A stretch of 13,558 nucleotides of DNA from an uncultured Clostridia bacterium (GTDB lineage Bacteria > Bacillota > Clostridia > TANB77 > CAG-508), in the NCBI GenBank assembly GCA_947631315.1, contig CANRLA010000036.1, forward strand, positions 1 to 13,558, in the 5' to 3' direction. How positions within the stretch are numbered: the first letter of the stretch is position 1; every line of letters starts with the position of its first letter. The position numbers were made by a program, and so were the translations under genes. This document shows, one piece after another, positions 6,812 through 13,558 of this stretch. The notes beneath the pieces were generated by a model. It was given only the letters and a program-made list of their open reading frames with translations. It was not told the origin of the DNA and did no database searches.

Positions 6812-8203
6812 CTAAAATTCACAATTTTTTGGTGTACGAGGATAAGGGATGACATCTCGAATATTTTGCATTCCAGTAACATACATCATAAATCTTTCAA
6901 ATCCAAGACCAAAACCTGAATGTGGAACACTACCGTATTTTCTTAAATCTAAGTACCACCAATAATCTTTTTCATTTAATCCTAAATCTTTCATACGAGA
7001 TGTAAGTTTATCTATATCTTCTTCTCTTTGACTGCCACCAATTAATTCTCCAATTCCTGGGACAAGAAGGTCAGCAGCAGCAACTGTTCTACCATCACCA
7101 TTTTGTTTCATATAAAATGCTTTAATATCCATTGGATAATCAGTAACAAAGACAGGTCTTTTAAATATTTTTTCACTTAGATATCTTTCATGTTCTGTTT
7201 GAATATCAACGCCCCATGAAACTTTATATTCAAATTCGTCATTATGTTTTTCTAATTCCTTTATAGCATCTGTGTAAGTTATTCTTCCAAAAGGTTCACT
7301 TATAGTAACTTTTAATTTTTCTAAAAGACCAGGAGCTATAAAATTATCAAAAAATGTCATTTCTTCAGGTGCATTTTCTAAAACGTAAGAAATTACATAT
7401 TTAAGCATTGCTTCTTCAACGTCTAGGCAATCAGTTAAATCTGCGAAACACATTTCAGGTTCCATCATCCAAAACTCAGCAGCGTGCTTTACTGTATTAG
7501 AATTTTCAGCTCTAAAAGTTGGTCCAAAAGTGTAAATATTTCTAAATGCTTCAGCATAAGTTTCACCTTCAAGTTGTCCACTAACTGTAAGATGAGCATT
7601 TTTCCCAAAGAAGTCTTTAGAATAGTCTATATTATTTTTATCATCTTTTGGAATATTATTAAAATCAAAAGATGATACGTTAAACATTTCTCCAGCACCT
7701 TCACAGTCACTACCTGTAATAATTGGAGTATTTACATATACAAATCCTCTTTCTTGGAAAAATTTATGAATAGCATAGCTTAGCATACTTCTTACTCTAA
7801 AAACTGCATTAAAAGTATTTGTTCTAGGACGAAGATGAGCTACAGTTCTTAAAAATTCAAAACTCGTATTTTTCTTTTGAATAGGATAATCTGTATCAGA
7901 AAGTTTATATATTTCAATTTCTTTTGAATGGATTTCAAATGGCTGTTTTGCATTTTCTGTTTTTACTAAAGTACCAGTAACTATAATAGATGAACTTATA
8001 GTTAGTTTGCAAATATCAGCAAAATTAGTTAATTTATCATCAAAAACAATTTGTATGTTGTTAAAAAAAGTTCCATCATTTAATTCTATGAAACCAAATA
8101 CTTTAGAGTTTCGTACTGTTTTAACCCATCCAGCAACTTTAACTTCCTGATCTATATACTTGTCTGTATTTTTAAATAAATCTCTAACTAAAATATAATC
8201 CAT
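6812..8203 (-). CDS. asnS: Asparaginyl-tRNA synthetase
   Basis: The 463-residue protein is a full-length class IIb aminoacyl-tRNA synthetase that charges tRNA-Asn in the cytosol. An N-terminal OB-fold anticodon-binding domain (about residues 15-105, 'VKVAGWVKTVRNSKVFGFIELNDG') is followed by the catalytic domain. Motif 2 is 'FGPTFRAENSNT' (226-237) and motif 3 is 'GFGLGFERF' (430-438), ending in 'RDVIPYPRTP', characteristic of AsnS. 'HAAEFWMMEPE' next to motif 2 separates it from AspS. GAGGAA (plus-strand 8210-8215) sits six bases before the ATG. No T-box leader elements (specifier hairpin, AGGGTGG core) are present upstream. Confidence 0.97.
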   Translation of the reverse strand: MDYILVRDLFKNTDKYIDQEVKVAGWVKTVRNSKVFGFIELNDGTFFNNIQIVFDDKLTNFADICKLTISSSIIVTGTLVKTENAKQPFEIHSKEIEIYKLSDTDYPIQKKNTSFEFLRTVAHLRPRTNTFNAVFRVRSMLSYAIHKFFQERGFVYVNTPIITGSDCEGAGEMFNVSSFDFNNIPKDDKNNIDYSKDFFGKNAHLTVSGQLEGETYAEAFRNIYTFGPTFRAENSNTVKHAAEFWMMEPEMCFADLTDCLDVEEAMLKYVISYVLENAPEEMTFFDNFIAPGLLEKLKVTISEPFGRITYTDAIKELEKHNDEFEYKVSWGVDIQTEHERYLSEKIFKRPVFVTDYPMDIKAFYMKQNGDGRTVAAADLLVPGIGELIGGSQREEDIDKLTSRMKDLGLNEKDYWWYLDLRKYGSVPHSGFGLGFERFMMYVTGMQNIRDVIPYPRTPKNCEF

Positions 8204-8237
8204 AAAAAATTCCTCATTTCTTAAAATAATATTTCCA

Positions 8238-8266
8238 ATTATACAATAAATTATTTAAATAAACAA
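8238..8266 (-). promoter_or_regulatory. Promoter of asnS
   Basis: On the minus strand TTGTTT (plus 8261-8266) and TATAAT (plus 8238-8243) are spaced by 17 bases. The start point would be near 8231, giving a short leader of under 30 bases, which leaves no room for an attenuator. Confidence 0.75.
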
Positions 8267-8325
8267 TATTTTAGGAAAATTTTTGCAATTTTAGGCTTTT
8301 TTAGATTTATAGTCTAAAGATAAAG

Positions 8326-8358
8326 AAACTGTTAACAATTAAAAATAGTTAACAGTTT
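8326..8358 (-). terminator. Perfect 11-bp inverted repeat, likely terminator of the DUF2628-like gene
   Basis: AAACTGTTAAC (8326-8336) and its exact complement GTTAACAGTTT (8348-8358) flank an 11-base AT-only loop. Read on the minus strand it is followed by the T-rich CTTTATCTTT, fitting a terminator about 80 bases after the stop of the upstream gene. Each arm contains the palindrome GTTAAC, so an operator for asnS is an alternative. The rest of 8204-8440 is AT-rich with no gene. Confidence 0.5.
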
Positions 8359-8440
8359 GTATAATATCTAAAATATATTGAACCATTGCTTAGCTAAATA
8401 AAACATTTTAAATTTTTAATAAGAAATTTTTAAATACACC

Positions 8441-10540
8441 TTAATTTAAAACATCTGCTAAATCAGAGCTTATATTTGAAATATTTTCAGAAACTACTAC
8501 ATCATTAGAAATAGAGTTTTCTATAGTAGCATTTCTATCAGCTACATCATTTGAAACAGAGTTTGTATCTGCCGAATCAACTACATTAGCTGAGTTTTCA
8601 TTTGTAATATTTTCATCTAGTGCATTAGCATCTTCAACAATATTGCTTTCATCAACTTCATTATCATTAGGTGATTCATTATTTTCATCTTTATAAATGC
8701 TTGTTAAAATATTTATTGCTTCTAAATTTGTCTCATAATCTACAGTTGTATCATTTACAGTTAATGCAAATTGGAACAATAAATCATCATCTGGAAGTAA
8801 TATAAAGTAATATCTTGAAATATTATCTGTAGCAATTATATCTATATATGCATAAAATGCATTTGTTTGCATTACGAAATTGCTTACTCCTGATTCAACA
8901 CTAAGGTTAAGTGCTGCTGCTTGGGATTCTAATGAACTTAATAATGTTCCAAGTAAAGTAGATCTTCCTGATGGTGAAGTAACATCAGAGTTAAATGAAG
9001 TTGATATATTAGGGATAGTTTGAGCAAATAATAATGAATAATCACCTTTTGTCAACGTTTTATTTTCTTCGTCAAGGAACCATACAAGAGAATCATATTC
9101 TAAAGCATAACCATCTGTAAAACTGAATGATTGAATATCTGAAGTTGCATTTTGTGTTTGTGAAATTTCATTAACATCATAATTTGAAAAAGCATCGTCA
9201 AGTATATCTTTTCCAAAACTAAATATTCCCGCACCGATTAATAAGATACCAATTATAGATATTATAATTGGTGCTACAATGCAATAAACTATAACTGCTA
9301 CTACAGATGTATTTCCTTTAGAACGGGCTGCATTTAATAATTGAGAATTATCGGTAATACTTTGTTTATATTTCTTTAATTTATTACGGACAAAATTTCT
9401 ATATAAAGGATAAAAACTAAATCCATAAATTAATATAAATATAATACTAGCTACACTCATTAAAGCAAATGAAACTGGTCCTATTTTTACAAATAGAAAT
9501 AGTAATAATGAATATACTAATAAATTTAATAAGGCAAATAAAATACCTGTTAAATACATTTTTCTATATAAGAAATATATTCCACCAAATAAAGCAGCTG
9601 GCCAGTTAAACTTTTTAGAATGAGCTTTATCATATAAAGTTCCCATCCAATTTTTAACAAAATCTGTATTATAATCAACAGAATCTGAATTCATATTAGG
9701 ATTAGTAAAGTTATTTTGTTCGTATCCAATATTAGAGTTAAGGTTGTTATCTTGATAATTCATATTAGGGTCATTGAAATTATTTTGGTCATATCCCATA
9801 TTAGAATTAAAACTGTTATCTTGATAATTCATATTAGGATCAGTAAAGTTATTTTGCTCGTATCCCATATTAGAGTTAAGGCTGTTATCTTGATAATTCA
9901 TATTAGAATCATTGAAATTATTTTGCTCATAACCCATATTAGAATTAAGGTTGTTATCTTGATAATTCATATTAGGATCATTGAAATTGTTTTGCTCATA
10001 TCCAATATTAGAGTTAAGGCTGTTATCTTGATAATTCATATTAGAATCAGCAAAGTTATTTTGGTCATAACTCATATTAGAATTTTCTACACTAGAGTCT
10101 TGTGGAAACTGTGAATTGTCACTAGAAATATTTTGACTTAATATAGGATTTACTGTTGATTGATTATTAAAATCATTAACATTACTATTATCATTTGAAT
10201 CCATATTTGGATTAAAAGGTGTTGGATTTAAACTAGCATATGGATCTGATGATGGGTCAGGAACAAAACCCATATTAGGGTTAATTCCATCATTAGTGTC
10301 AAAATTTGCATTAATGTTAGTCCCATTATTTGGGTCAAAGCCAGCATTAAGATTAACTCCACTGTTTGTGTCAAAGCCTGCATTAACTTCACTATTTGGG
10401 TCAAAGCCAGTATTAGGATTAACTCCACTATTTGAGTCAAAATCTGTGTTAGGATAAGAATTTTGTCCTTGAACAGAACTATCCTCAGTTGGATTTGAAT
10501 TTACATTATTATTAGGATTTAAATTGTTTGAATCGTCCAT
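8441..10540 (-). CDS. Large Asn-rich repeat protein with DUF2628-like membrane core
   Basis: The 699 residues fall into four parts. Residues 1-295 are a hydrophilic Asn/Asp/Ser-rich region with a 12-residue repeat array (33-90, 'GFDPNSGVN'-like) and a 23-residue array (about 153-285, 'GYEQNNF.DPNMNYQDN'). Residues 300-395 hold a DUF2628-type core, 'KKFNWPAALFGGIYFLYRKMY', with about three hydrophobic helices between 316 and 380. A fourth helix spans about 413-440. Residues 441-620 form a soluble domain of unknown fold, followed by a Ser/Asn/Asp/Val-rich tail. No signal peptide is seen; the Asn-rich part is probably cytosolic and the C-terminal domain outside, but topology is inferred. AAGGAGA (plus 10547-10553) fixes the start. 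No function is assigned; DUF2628 proteins often carry N-terminal disordered or zinc-ribbon regions. Confidence 0.8.
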   Translation of the reverse strand: MDDSNNLNPNNNVNSNPTEDSSVQGQNSYPNTDFDSNSGVNPNTGFDPNSEVNAGFDTNSGVNLNAGFDPNNGTNINANFDTNDGINPNMGFVPDPSSDPYASLNPTPFNPNMDSNDNSNVNDFNNQSTVNPILSQNISSDNSQFPQDSSVENSNMSYDQNNFADSNMNYQDNSLNSNIGYEQNNFNDPNMNYQDNNLNSNMGYEQNNFNDSNMNYQDNSLNSNMGYEQNNFTDPNMNYQDNSFNSNMGYDQNNFNDPNMNYQDNNLNSNIGYEQNNFTNPNMNSDSVDYNTDFVKNWMGTLYDKAHSKKFNWPAALFGGIYFLYRKMYLTGILFALLNLLVYSLLLFLFVKIGPVSFALMSVASIIFILIYGFSFYPLYRNFVRNKLKKYKQSITDNSQLLNAARSKGNTSVVAVIVYCIVAPIIISIIGILLIGAGIFSFGKDILDDAFSNYDVNEISQTQNATSDIQSFSFTDGYALEYDSLVWFLDEENKTLTKGDYSLLFAQTIPNISTSFNSDVTSPSGRSTLLGTLLSSLESQAAALNLSVESGVSNFVMQTNAFYAYIDIIATDNISRYYFILLPDDDLLFQFALTVNDTTVDYETNLEAINILTSIYKDENNESPNDNEVDESNIVEDANALDENITNENSANVVDSADTNSVSNDVADRNATIENSISNDVVVSENISNISSDLADVLN
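9687..10084 (-). repeat. 69-bp tandem repeat within the DUF2628-like gene
   Basis: Units begin at 9721, 9790, 9859, 9928, 9997 and 10066, exactly 69 bases apart, with a half-unit at 9687-9720 and a decayed last unit ending near 10084. Each unit keeps the reading frame and encodes 23 residues. Differences are single bases, often alternating between neighbouring units (for example gaatca/ggatca), suggesting duplication and exchange. Confidence 0.92.
10271..10444 (-). repeat. 36-bp tandem repeat (12-residue units) near the N-terminus of the same gene
   Basis: Five units encode [DGN]FD[SPT]N[SDN]GVNxNx; one is shortened to 30 bases (10 residues, 'GFDPNSEVNA'). The units are more diverged than the 69-bp array and lie 5' of it in the gene. 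All changes keep the frame. Confidence 0.8.
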
Positions 10541-10617
10541 TTATTATCTCCTTAAAACAATTTATTTAGGCTTTTTGGGTTTGCCTAGAAACCATTTTTT
10601 ACATAATTACGAAAAAT

Positions 10618-10646
10618 ATTATAATGTAAAAAAAGCAAATATACAA
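10618..10646 (-). promoter_or_regulatory. Promoter of the DUF2628-like gene
   Basis: On the minus strand TTGTAT (plus 10641-10646) and TATAAT (plus 10618-10623) have a 17-base spacer. The leader is about 70 bases and includes a weak TAGGC/GCCTA hairpin (10567-10587). Confidence 0.7.
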
Positions 10647-10692
10647 TAAAAAAGTTAAAAATGTAATAAAAATGTAAAATTAAGAAGTTTGC

Positions 10693-10721
10693 TTGAAAAA
10701 TACGAATGAGTATAATATAAT
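10693..10721 (+). promoter_or_regulatory. Promoter of recG
   Basis: TTGAAA (10693-10698) and a perfect TATAAT (10716-10721) are 17 bases apart, about 160 bases before the recG ATG. With the minus-strand promoter at 10618-10646 it makes the 342-bp gap (10541-10882) a divergent promoter region; no gene fits in it. Confidence 0.7.
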
Positions 10722-10882
10722 TAACTAAATTTAAGTGTAAAAAATTGTAAATCTAAAAGCAAAATAATAAAAAGTAAATATTTTAATTGTAAAAAATTAG
10801 AAAGGAAACAGTTAGTAAGCAAACTAATTATCAAAAATAAAGAGCAGATAAATTGTAAGTTAGCAAGCTAAAAATTAAAAAT

Positions 10883-12943
10883 ATGACTGATTTAAATAAA
10901 AATGTTCAGTATATAAAAGGCGTAGGAGAAGCTCGTGCAAAGGCTTTGAATAAGCTAGGAATATATACTTTGGAAGATTTAATTACATACTATCCAAGAG
11001 ACTATGAAGATAGAAGCAAGATAAAGAAAATTGCAGAAATAGTTGATGGTGAAAAATGTTCTATTGAAGCAGAAGTTGTGTCAGGACTTAATGTTAGAAT
11101 GCTCGGCAGATATAAAAGTATAGAAAAAGCAATTGTAAAAGACGAGACAGACAATTGTATGATTACATGGTTTAATCAACCTTACTTGAGAACTCAAATT
11201 AAAAGAGGAGGCAAGTATAGATTCTTTGGAAAAATACAAGTAAAAAATGGAGTAAAAGAACTTAATTCTCCAGTTTTTGATGCTATTGATAAAAATAATA
11301 ATACAGGGAAAATCATACCGGTATATCCATTAACTTATGAGATAAATGGAAATGCCATCAGAAAAATTATTCAAAATGGCTTGAGTTTGGTGGGAAATTT
11401 AGAAGAAACAATGCCTAAATATATATTAGATAAATATAATTTGCTTGGGTATGATGAATCAATAAAACAAATACATTTTCCAATAAATTTTGATGCTTTT
11501 AAAAAAGCTAGAAGAAGGCTTGTTTTTGATGAGTTACTTATAATGCAGTTAGGGCTTTTAAAATTAAAAGGTGAAAATAATAAAGAAATAAAAGGAATAA
11601 AATATGACGAAAATGTAAATATGTCTGAGGTTATAAATGATTTACCATTTAAACTTACAAAAGCTCAGCTAAATGTGTTAGAAGAAATAAATAATGATAT
11701 GGAACAAGATAAGCCCATGAATAGGTTGCTTCAAGGAGATGTTGGGTCAGGAAAAACAATAGTAGCAATGATAGCAGCATATAAAGCAGTAAAAAGTGGA
11801 TATCAAGTAGTAATACTTGCACCAACAATGATACTCGCAAAACAGCATTTAGAAAATTTTAATAATATTTTAGGAAAATATGGAATAAAGTGTGAAGGCT
11901 TAGTTGGAGGAATGACAGCAAAGCAAAAAAGATTAGCTTTAGAAAGAATAGAAAATGGTGATGTAGACATTGTAATTGGAACACACGCACTTTTAGAAGA
12001 AAATGTTGTATTTAATAAATTAGGATTAGTTGTAACAGATGAGCAACATCGTTTTGGAGTAAAACAAAGAAGTACAATAATTGCAAAAGGAGAAAATCCT
12101 GATGTACTAGTAATGACAGCAACGCCAATACCAAGAACTCTTGCACTAATATTATATGGAGATTTGGATATATCTATAATAGATGAATTACCACCAAATA
12201 GAAAAGAAATACAAACATTTGCTGTATCAAAAAAATTAGAAAGTAGAGTAAATGAATTTGTAAAAAAAGAAATAAATAAGGGAAGACAATGTTATGTAGT
12301 TTGCCCTTTAGTTGAGGAGCAAGAAGAAAATGATGGACCGAAACTAAAATCAGCATTAGAACTTGCAGAAGAATATCAAAACAAAATTTTTAAAGACTAT
12401 AAAGTAGGAGTCCTTCATGGAAAAATGAGGCCAAAAGAAAAAGACGAAATAATGCAAAAATTTAAAGATAAAGAAATTGATATTTTAGTTTCAACAACAG
12501 TAATAGAAGTAGGAGTAGATGTACCAAATGCATCTTTGATGATTATAGAAAATGCAGAAAGATTTGGCTTAGCGCAACTACATCAATTAAGAGGAAGAGT
12601 AGGAAGAGGAGAATATGAGTCATATTGTATATTAAAATGTGGTGGAATAAATGAACTAATAAAGGAAAGAATGGATATTATGACAAAGACAAATAACGGA
12701 TTTGTTATAGCAGAAAAAGACTTAGAGTTAAGAGGTTCAGGAGACTTTTTTGGAACTAAGCAACATGGTATTCCTGAATTTAAGATAGCAAATCTTTTTC
12801 AAGATATGGAGGCACTAAAAGAAGTTCAAGCACTAGCAATACAAATAATTAATAAAGATATGAATTTAGAAAAAGAAGAAAACAAACTATTAAATAAATT
12901 AGTAGAAAAAAGATTTTCTTCGAAGGCAGAAATAACTATTTAA
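10883..12943 (+). CDS. recG: ATP-dependent DNA helicase RecG
   Basis: The 686-residue protein is a complete RecG, a superfamily 2 translocase that regresses stalled replication forks and branch-migrates Holliday junctions. The N-terminal wedge/OB domain opens 'VQYIKGVGEARAKALNKLGI' and continues to about residue 150. Helicase motifs follow in order: Walker A 'GDVGSGKT' (285-292), 'LAPTMILAKQH' (312-322), DEQH (386-389), 'TATPIPRTL' (412-420), 'STTVIEVGVDVPNA' (537-550) and 'QLRGRVGRG' (568-576). The C-terminal TRG-type region is present ('GSGDFFGTKQHG', 618-629). The ATG at 10883 matches the family start, but no good Shine-Dalgarno sequence lies just upstream; the nearest purine run, AAAGGAAA (10801-10808), is about 75 bases away, so initiation may be weak or use A-rich leader contacts. 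Confidence 0.97.
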   Translation: MTDLNKNVQYIKGVGEARAKALNKLGIYTLEDLITYYPRDYEDRSKIKKIAEIVDGEKCSIEAEVVSGLNVRMLGRYKSIEKAIVKDETDNCMITWFNQPYLRTQIKRGGKYRFFGKIQVKNGVKELNSPVFDAIDKNNNTGKIIPVYPLTYEINGNAIRKIIQNGLSLVGNLEETMPKYILDKYNLLGYDESIKQIHFPINFDAFKKARRRLVFDELLIMQLGLLKLKGENNKEIKGIKYDENVNMSEVINDLPFKLTKAQLNVLEEINNDMEQDKPMNRLLQGDVGSGKTIVAMIAAYKAVKSGYQVVILAPTMILAKQHLENFNNILGKYGIKCEGLVGGMTAKQKRLALERIENGDVDIVIGTHALLEENVVFNKLGLVVTDEQHRFGVKQRSTIIAKGENPDVLVMTATPIPRTLALILYGDLDISIIDELPPNRKEIQTFAVSKKLESRVNEFVKKEINKGRQCYVVCPLVEEQEENDGPKLKSALELAEEYQNKIFKDYKVGVLHGKMRPKEKDEIMQKFKDKEIDILVSTTVIEVGVDVPNASLMIIENAERFGLAQLHQLRGRVGRGEYESYCILKCGGINELIKERMDIMTKTNNGFVIAEKDLELRGSGDFFGTKQHGIPEFKIANLFQDMEALKEVQALAIQIINKDMNLEKEENKLLNKLVEKRFSSKAEITI

Positions 12944-12970
12944 AAAATGACAAAATTTAGTAAAAAACTA

Positions 12971-12999
12971 TTGCACATTTTGACGAAATATGATAATAT
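12971..12999 (+). promoter_or_regulatory. Promoter of the toxin-antitoxin locus
   Basis: TTGCAC (12971-12976) and TAATAT (12994-12999) are 17 bases apart, about 20 bases before the AAGGAGG ribosome-binding site of the first antitoxin-like gene. No recG terminator is evident in 12944-12970, so read-through is possible. Confidence 0.55.
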
Positions 13000-13024
13000 A
13001 CTTTTGTAAAATTAAGGAGGTTTT

Positions 13025-13189
13025 ATGGAAAATAATAAAATGATAAAAGAAATAGACACAGACCTAGAATTAACAGAAGAAGACATACAACATTTATTAA
13101 AATCAGAAGAAGATGTAAGAATGGGAAGAGTATGTACTATTGAAGAATTTACAAAACGCTTCGAAGAAAGGCATGGATTAAAATTTTAG
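13025..13189 (+). CDS. Short antitoxin-like protein, copy 1
   Basis: A 54-residue acidic protein starting MENNKMIKEIDTDLE behind a consensus AAGGAGG (13014-13020), four bases before the ATG. Its second half, 'KSEEDVRMGRVCTIEEFTKRFEERHGL', resembles the C-terminal toxin-binding tail of Phd/RelB-type antitoxins ('...gr..t.eE.f..l...yG'). The first half is too short for a usual ribbon-helix-helix or Phd DNA-binding domain, so self-repression may be reduced or handled by another protein. The gene is followed after 35 bp by a close paralogue and then by a RelE/ParE-like toxin. The antitoxin role is inferred from that context. Confidence 0.72.
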   Translation: MENNKMIKEIDTDLELTEEDIQHLLKSEEDVRMGRVCTIEEFTKRFEERHGLKF

Positions 13190-13224
13190 TCAGATATTTT
13201 ATCTAATTAAGGAGATATAGTTTC

Positions 13225-13398
13225 ATGGAAAATGATAAAATGGTAAATGAAATAGATACAGACATAGAATTAACAGAAGAAGATATACAACATTTATTAA
13301 AATCAGAAGAAGATGTAAGAATGGGTAGAGTATGTACTATGGAAGAATTTTTTGAAAAATTAGAAAGAGAACATGGATTTAAATATTATAAAAATTAA
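13225..13398 (+). CDS. Short antitoxin-like protein, copy 2
   Basis: The 57-residue product is nearly identical to copy 1 over the first 40 residues: 'ELTEEDIQHLLKSEEDVRMG' is the same, and the C-terminus diverges (EEFFEKLEREHGFKYYKN instead of EEFTKRFEERHGLKF). DNA identity is high, with mostly silent changes, showing a recent tandem duplication of about 200 bp. AAGGAGA (13209-13215) precedes the ATG. It is the copy next to the toxin gene, 65 bp away, and so the more likely cognate antitoxin; the last, divergent residues may set specificity. Confidence 0.72.
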   Translation: MENDKMVNEIDTDIELTEEDIQHLLKSEEDVRMGRVCTMEEFFEKLEREHGFKYYKN

Positions 13399-13463
13399 AA
13401 TATGAGATATATAAAAGTATATAATTTATAAGAGGGAATAATTTGAAAGTGATAGGATAAAAA

Positions 13464-13558
13464 TTGTATAAAATTATATTCACTGATGAATTTGATGAAG
13501 AAATGGAAGAAATTTATAAGTACATTTCAGAAGTATTAAAGCAAGAAGAATTAGCAAT
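13464..13558 (+). CDS. RelE/ParE-family toxin, 3'-truncated by the window edge
   Basis: Translation from a TTG at 13464 gives MYKIIFTDEFDEEMEEIYKY, then ISEVLKQEELA, the usual opening of RelE/ParE toxins: a first beta strand, then a long helix with 'I..YI...L'. Family members are mRNA interferases (RelE) or gyrase inhibitors (ParE); the part needed to tell these apart lies beyond the window. AGGA (13454-13457) is six bases before the TTG, and a TAA at 13458-13460 in the same frame rules out an earlier start. The rare TTG start and the moderate ribosome-binding site would keep toxin output below that of the antitoxins upstream. Confidence 0.75.
   Translation, partial: MYKIIFTDEFDEEMEEIYKYISEVLKQEELA

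Noticed and set aside
6769..6812. Shared TTAGGCT-type motif near 6780, 8292 and 10566 as a dispersed repeat family
   Set aside because: The matches are only 7-12 bases in very AT-rich DNA and have no common flanks or secondary structure, so chance is sufficient.
8204..8440. Possible T-box riboswitch upstream of asnS
   Set aside because: There is no AGGGTGG-type core and no specifier stem, and the predicted asnS start point leaves a leader under 30 bases.
9716..10114. Plus-strand 132-residue ORF with repeated Ile/Val-rich units
   Set aside because: It is the antisense reading of the 69-bp repeat array; the repeat length, divisible by three, keeps the shadow frame open.

Overview
The window looks like chromosomal DNA from a low-GC member of the Clostridia (Bacillota), probably an uncultured or gut lineage. 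Codons are strongly AT-biased, Shine-Dalgarno sites are AGGAG-like, promoters fit TTGaaa-17-TATAAT, and YlbF, AsnS, RecG and a FucO-like Fe-dehydrogenase are all of Firmicutes type. This assignment is inferred from composition and gene families, not from a database match.

Bases 2-927 hold the 3' part of a large secreted or pilin-like surface protein. Its C-terminus ends in a C-type-lectin-like segment with the hallmark 'YWfAgR ... GLRPIVSI'. That segment (about 660-840) is far richer in G+C (about 48% by hand count) than the surrounding ~28% DNA and consists largely of NNY-type codons, as expected of the variable region of a diversity-generating retroelement (DGR). Two single-base frame changes inside it move the true C-terminus into other frames. 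A terminator follows, then a promoter and a Fic-family AMPylase-like gene (1165-2004).

Bases 2217-5428 carry, all on the plus strand, a GT4 glycosyltransferase, a YlbF/YmcA-family protein, a 68-residue pilin-like peptide and a FIST-domain sensor-like protein; the last two are probably cotranscribed. Next comes a FucO-like iron alcohol dehydrogenase (5579-6742) with its own promoter. It shares a bidirectional terminator with the convergent asnS (6812-8203, minus).

Bases 8441-10540 (minus) encode a 699-residue Asn-rich membrane protein with a DUF2628-like core, two internal tandem-repeat arrays and a low-complexity tail. A 342-bp divergent promoter region separates it from recG (10883-12943, plus). 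The right end holds a toxin-antitoxin locus: two tandem near-identical short antitoxin-like genes (13025-13189 and 13225-13398), then the start of a RelE/ParE-type toxin cut by the window edge.

The housekeeping genes (asnS, recG, ylbF, fucO-like) alternate with accessory genes (DGR-type surface protein, Fic, pilin-like/FIST pair, toxin-antitoxin). The strongest candidate for an unusual system is the hypervariable surface protein. No reverse transcriptase or template repeat is visible in the window, so any DGR machinery would lie elsewhere.
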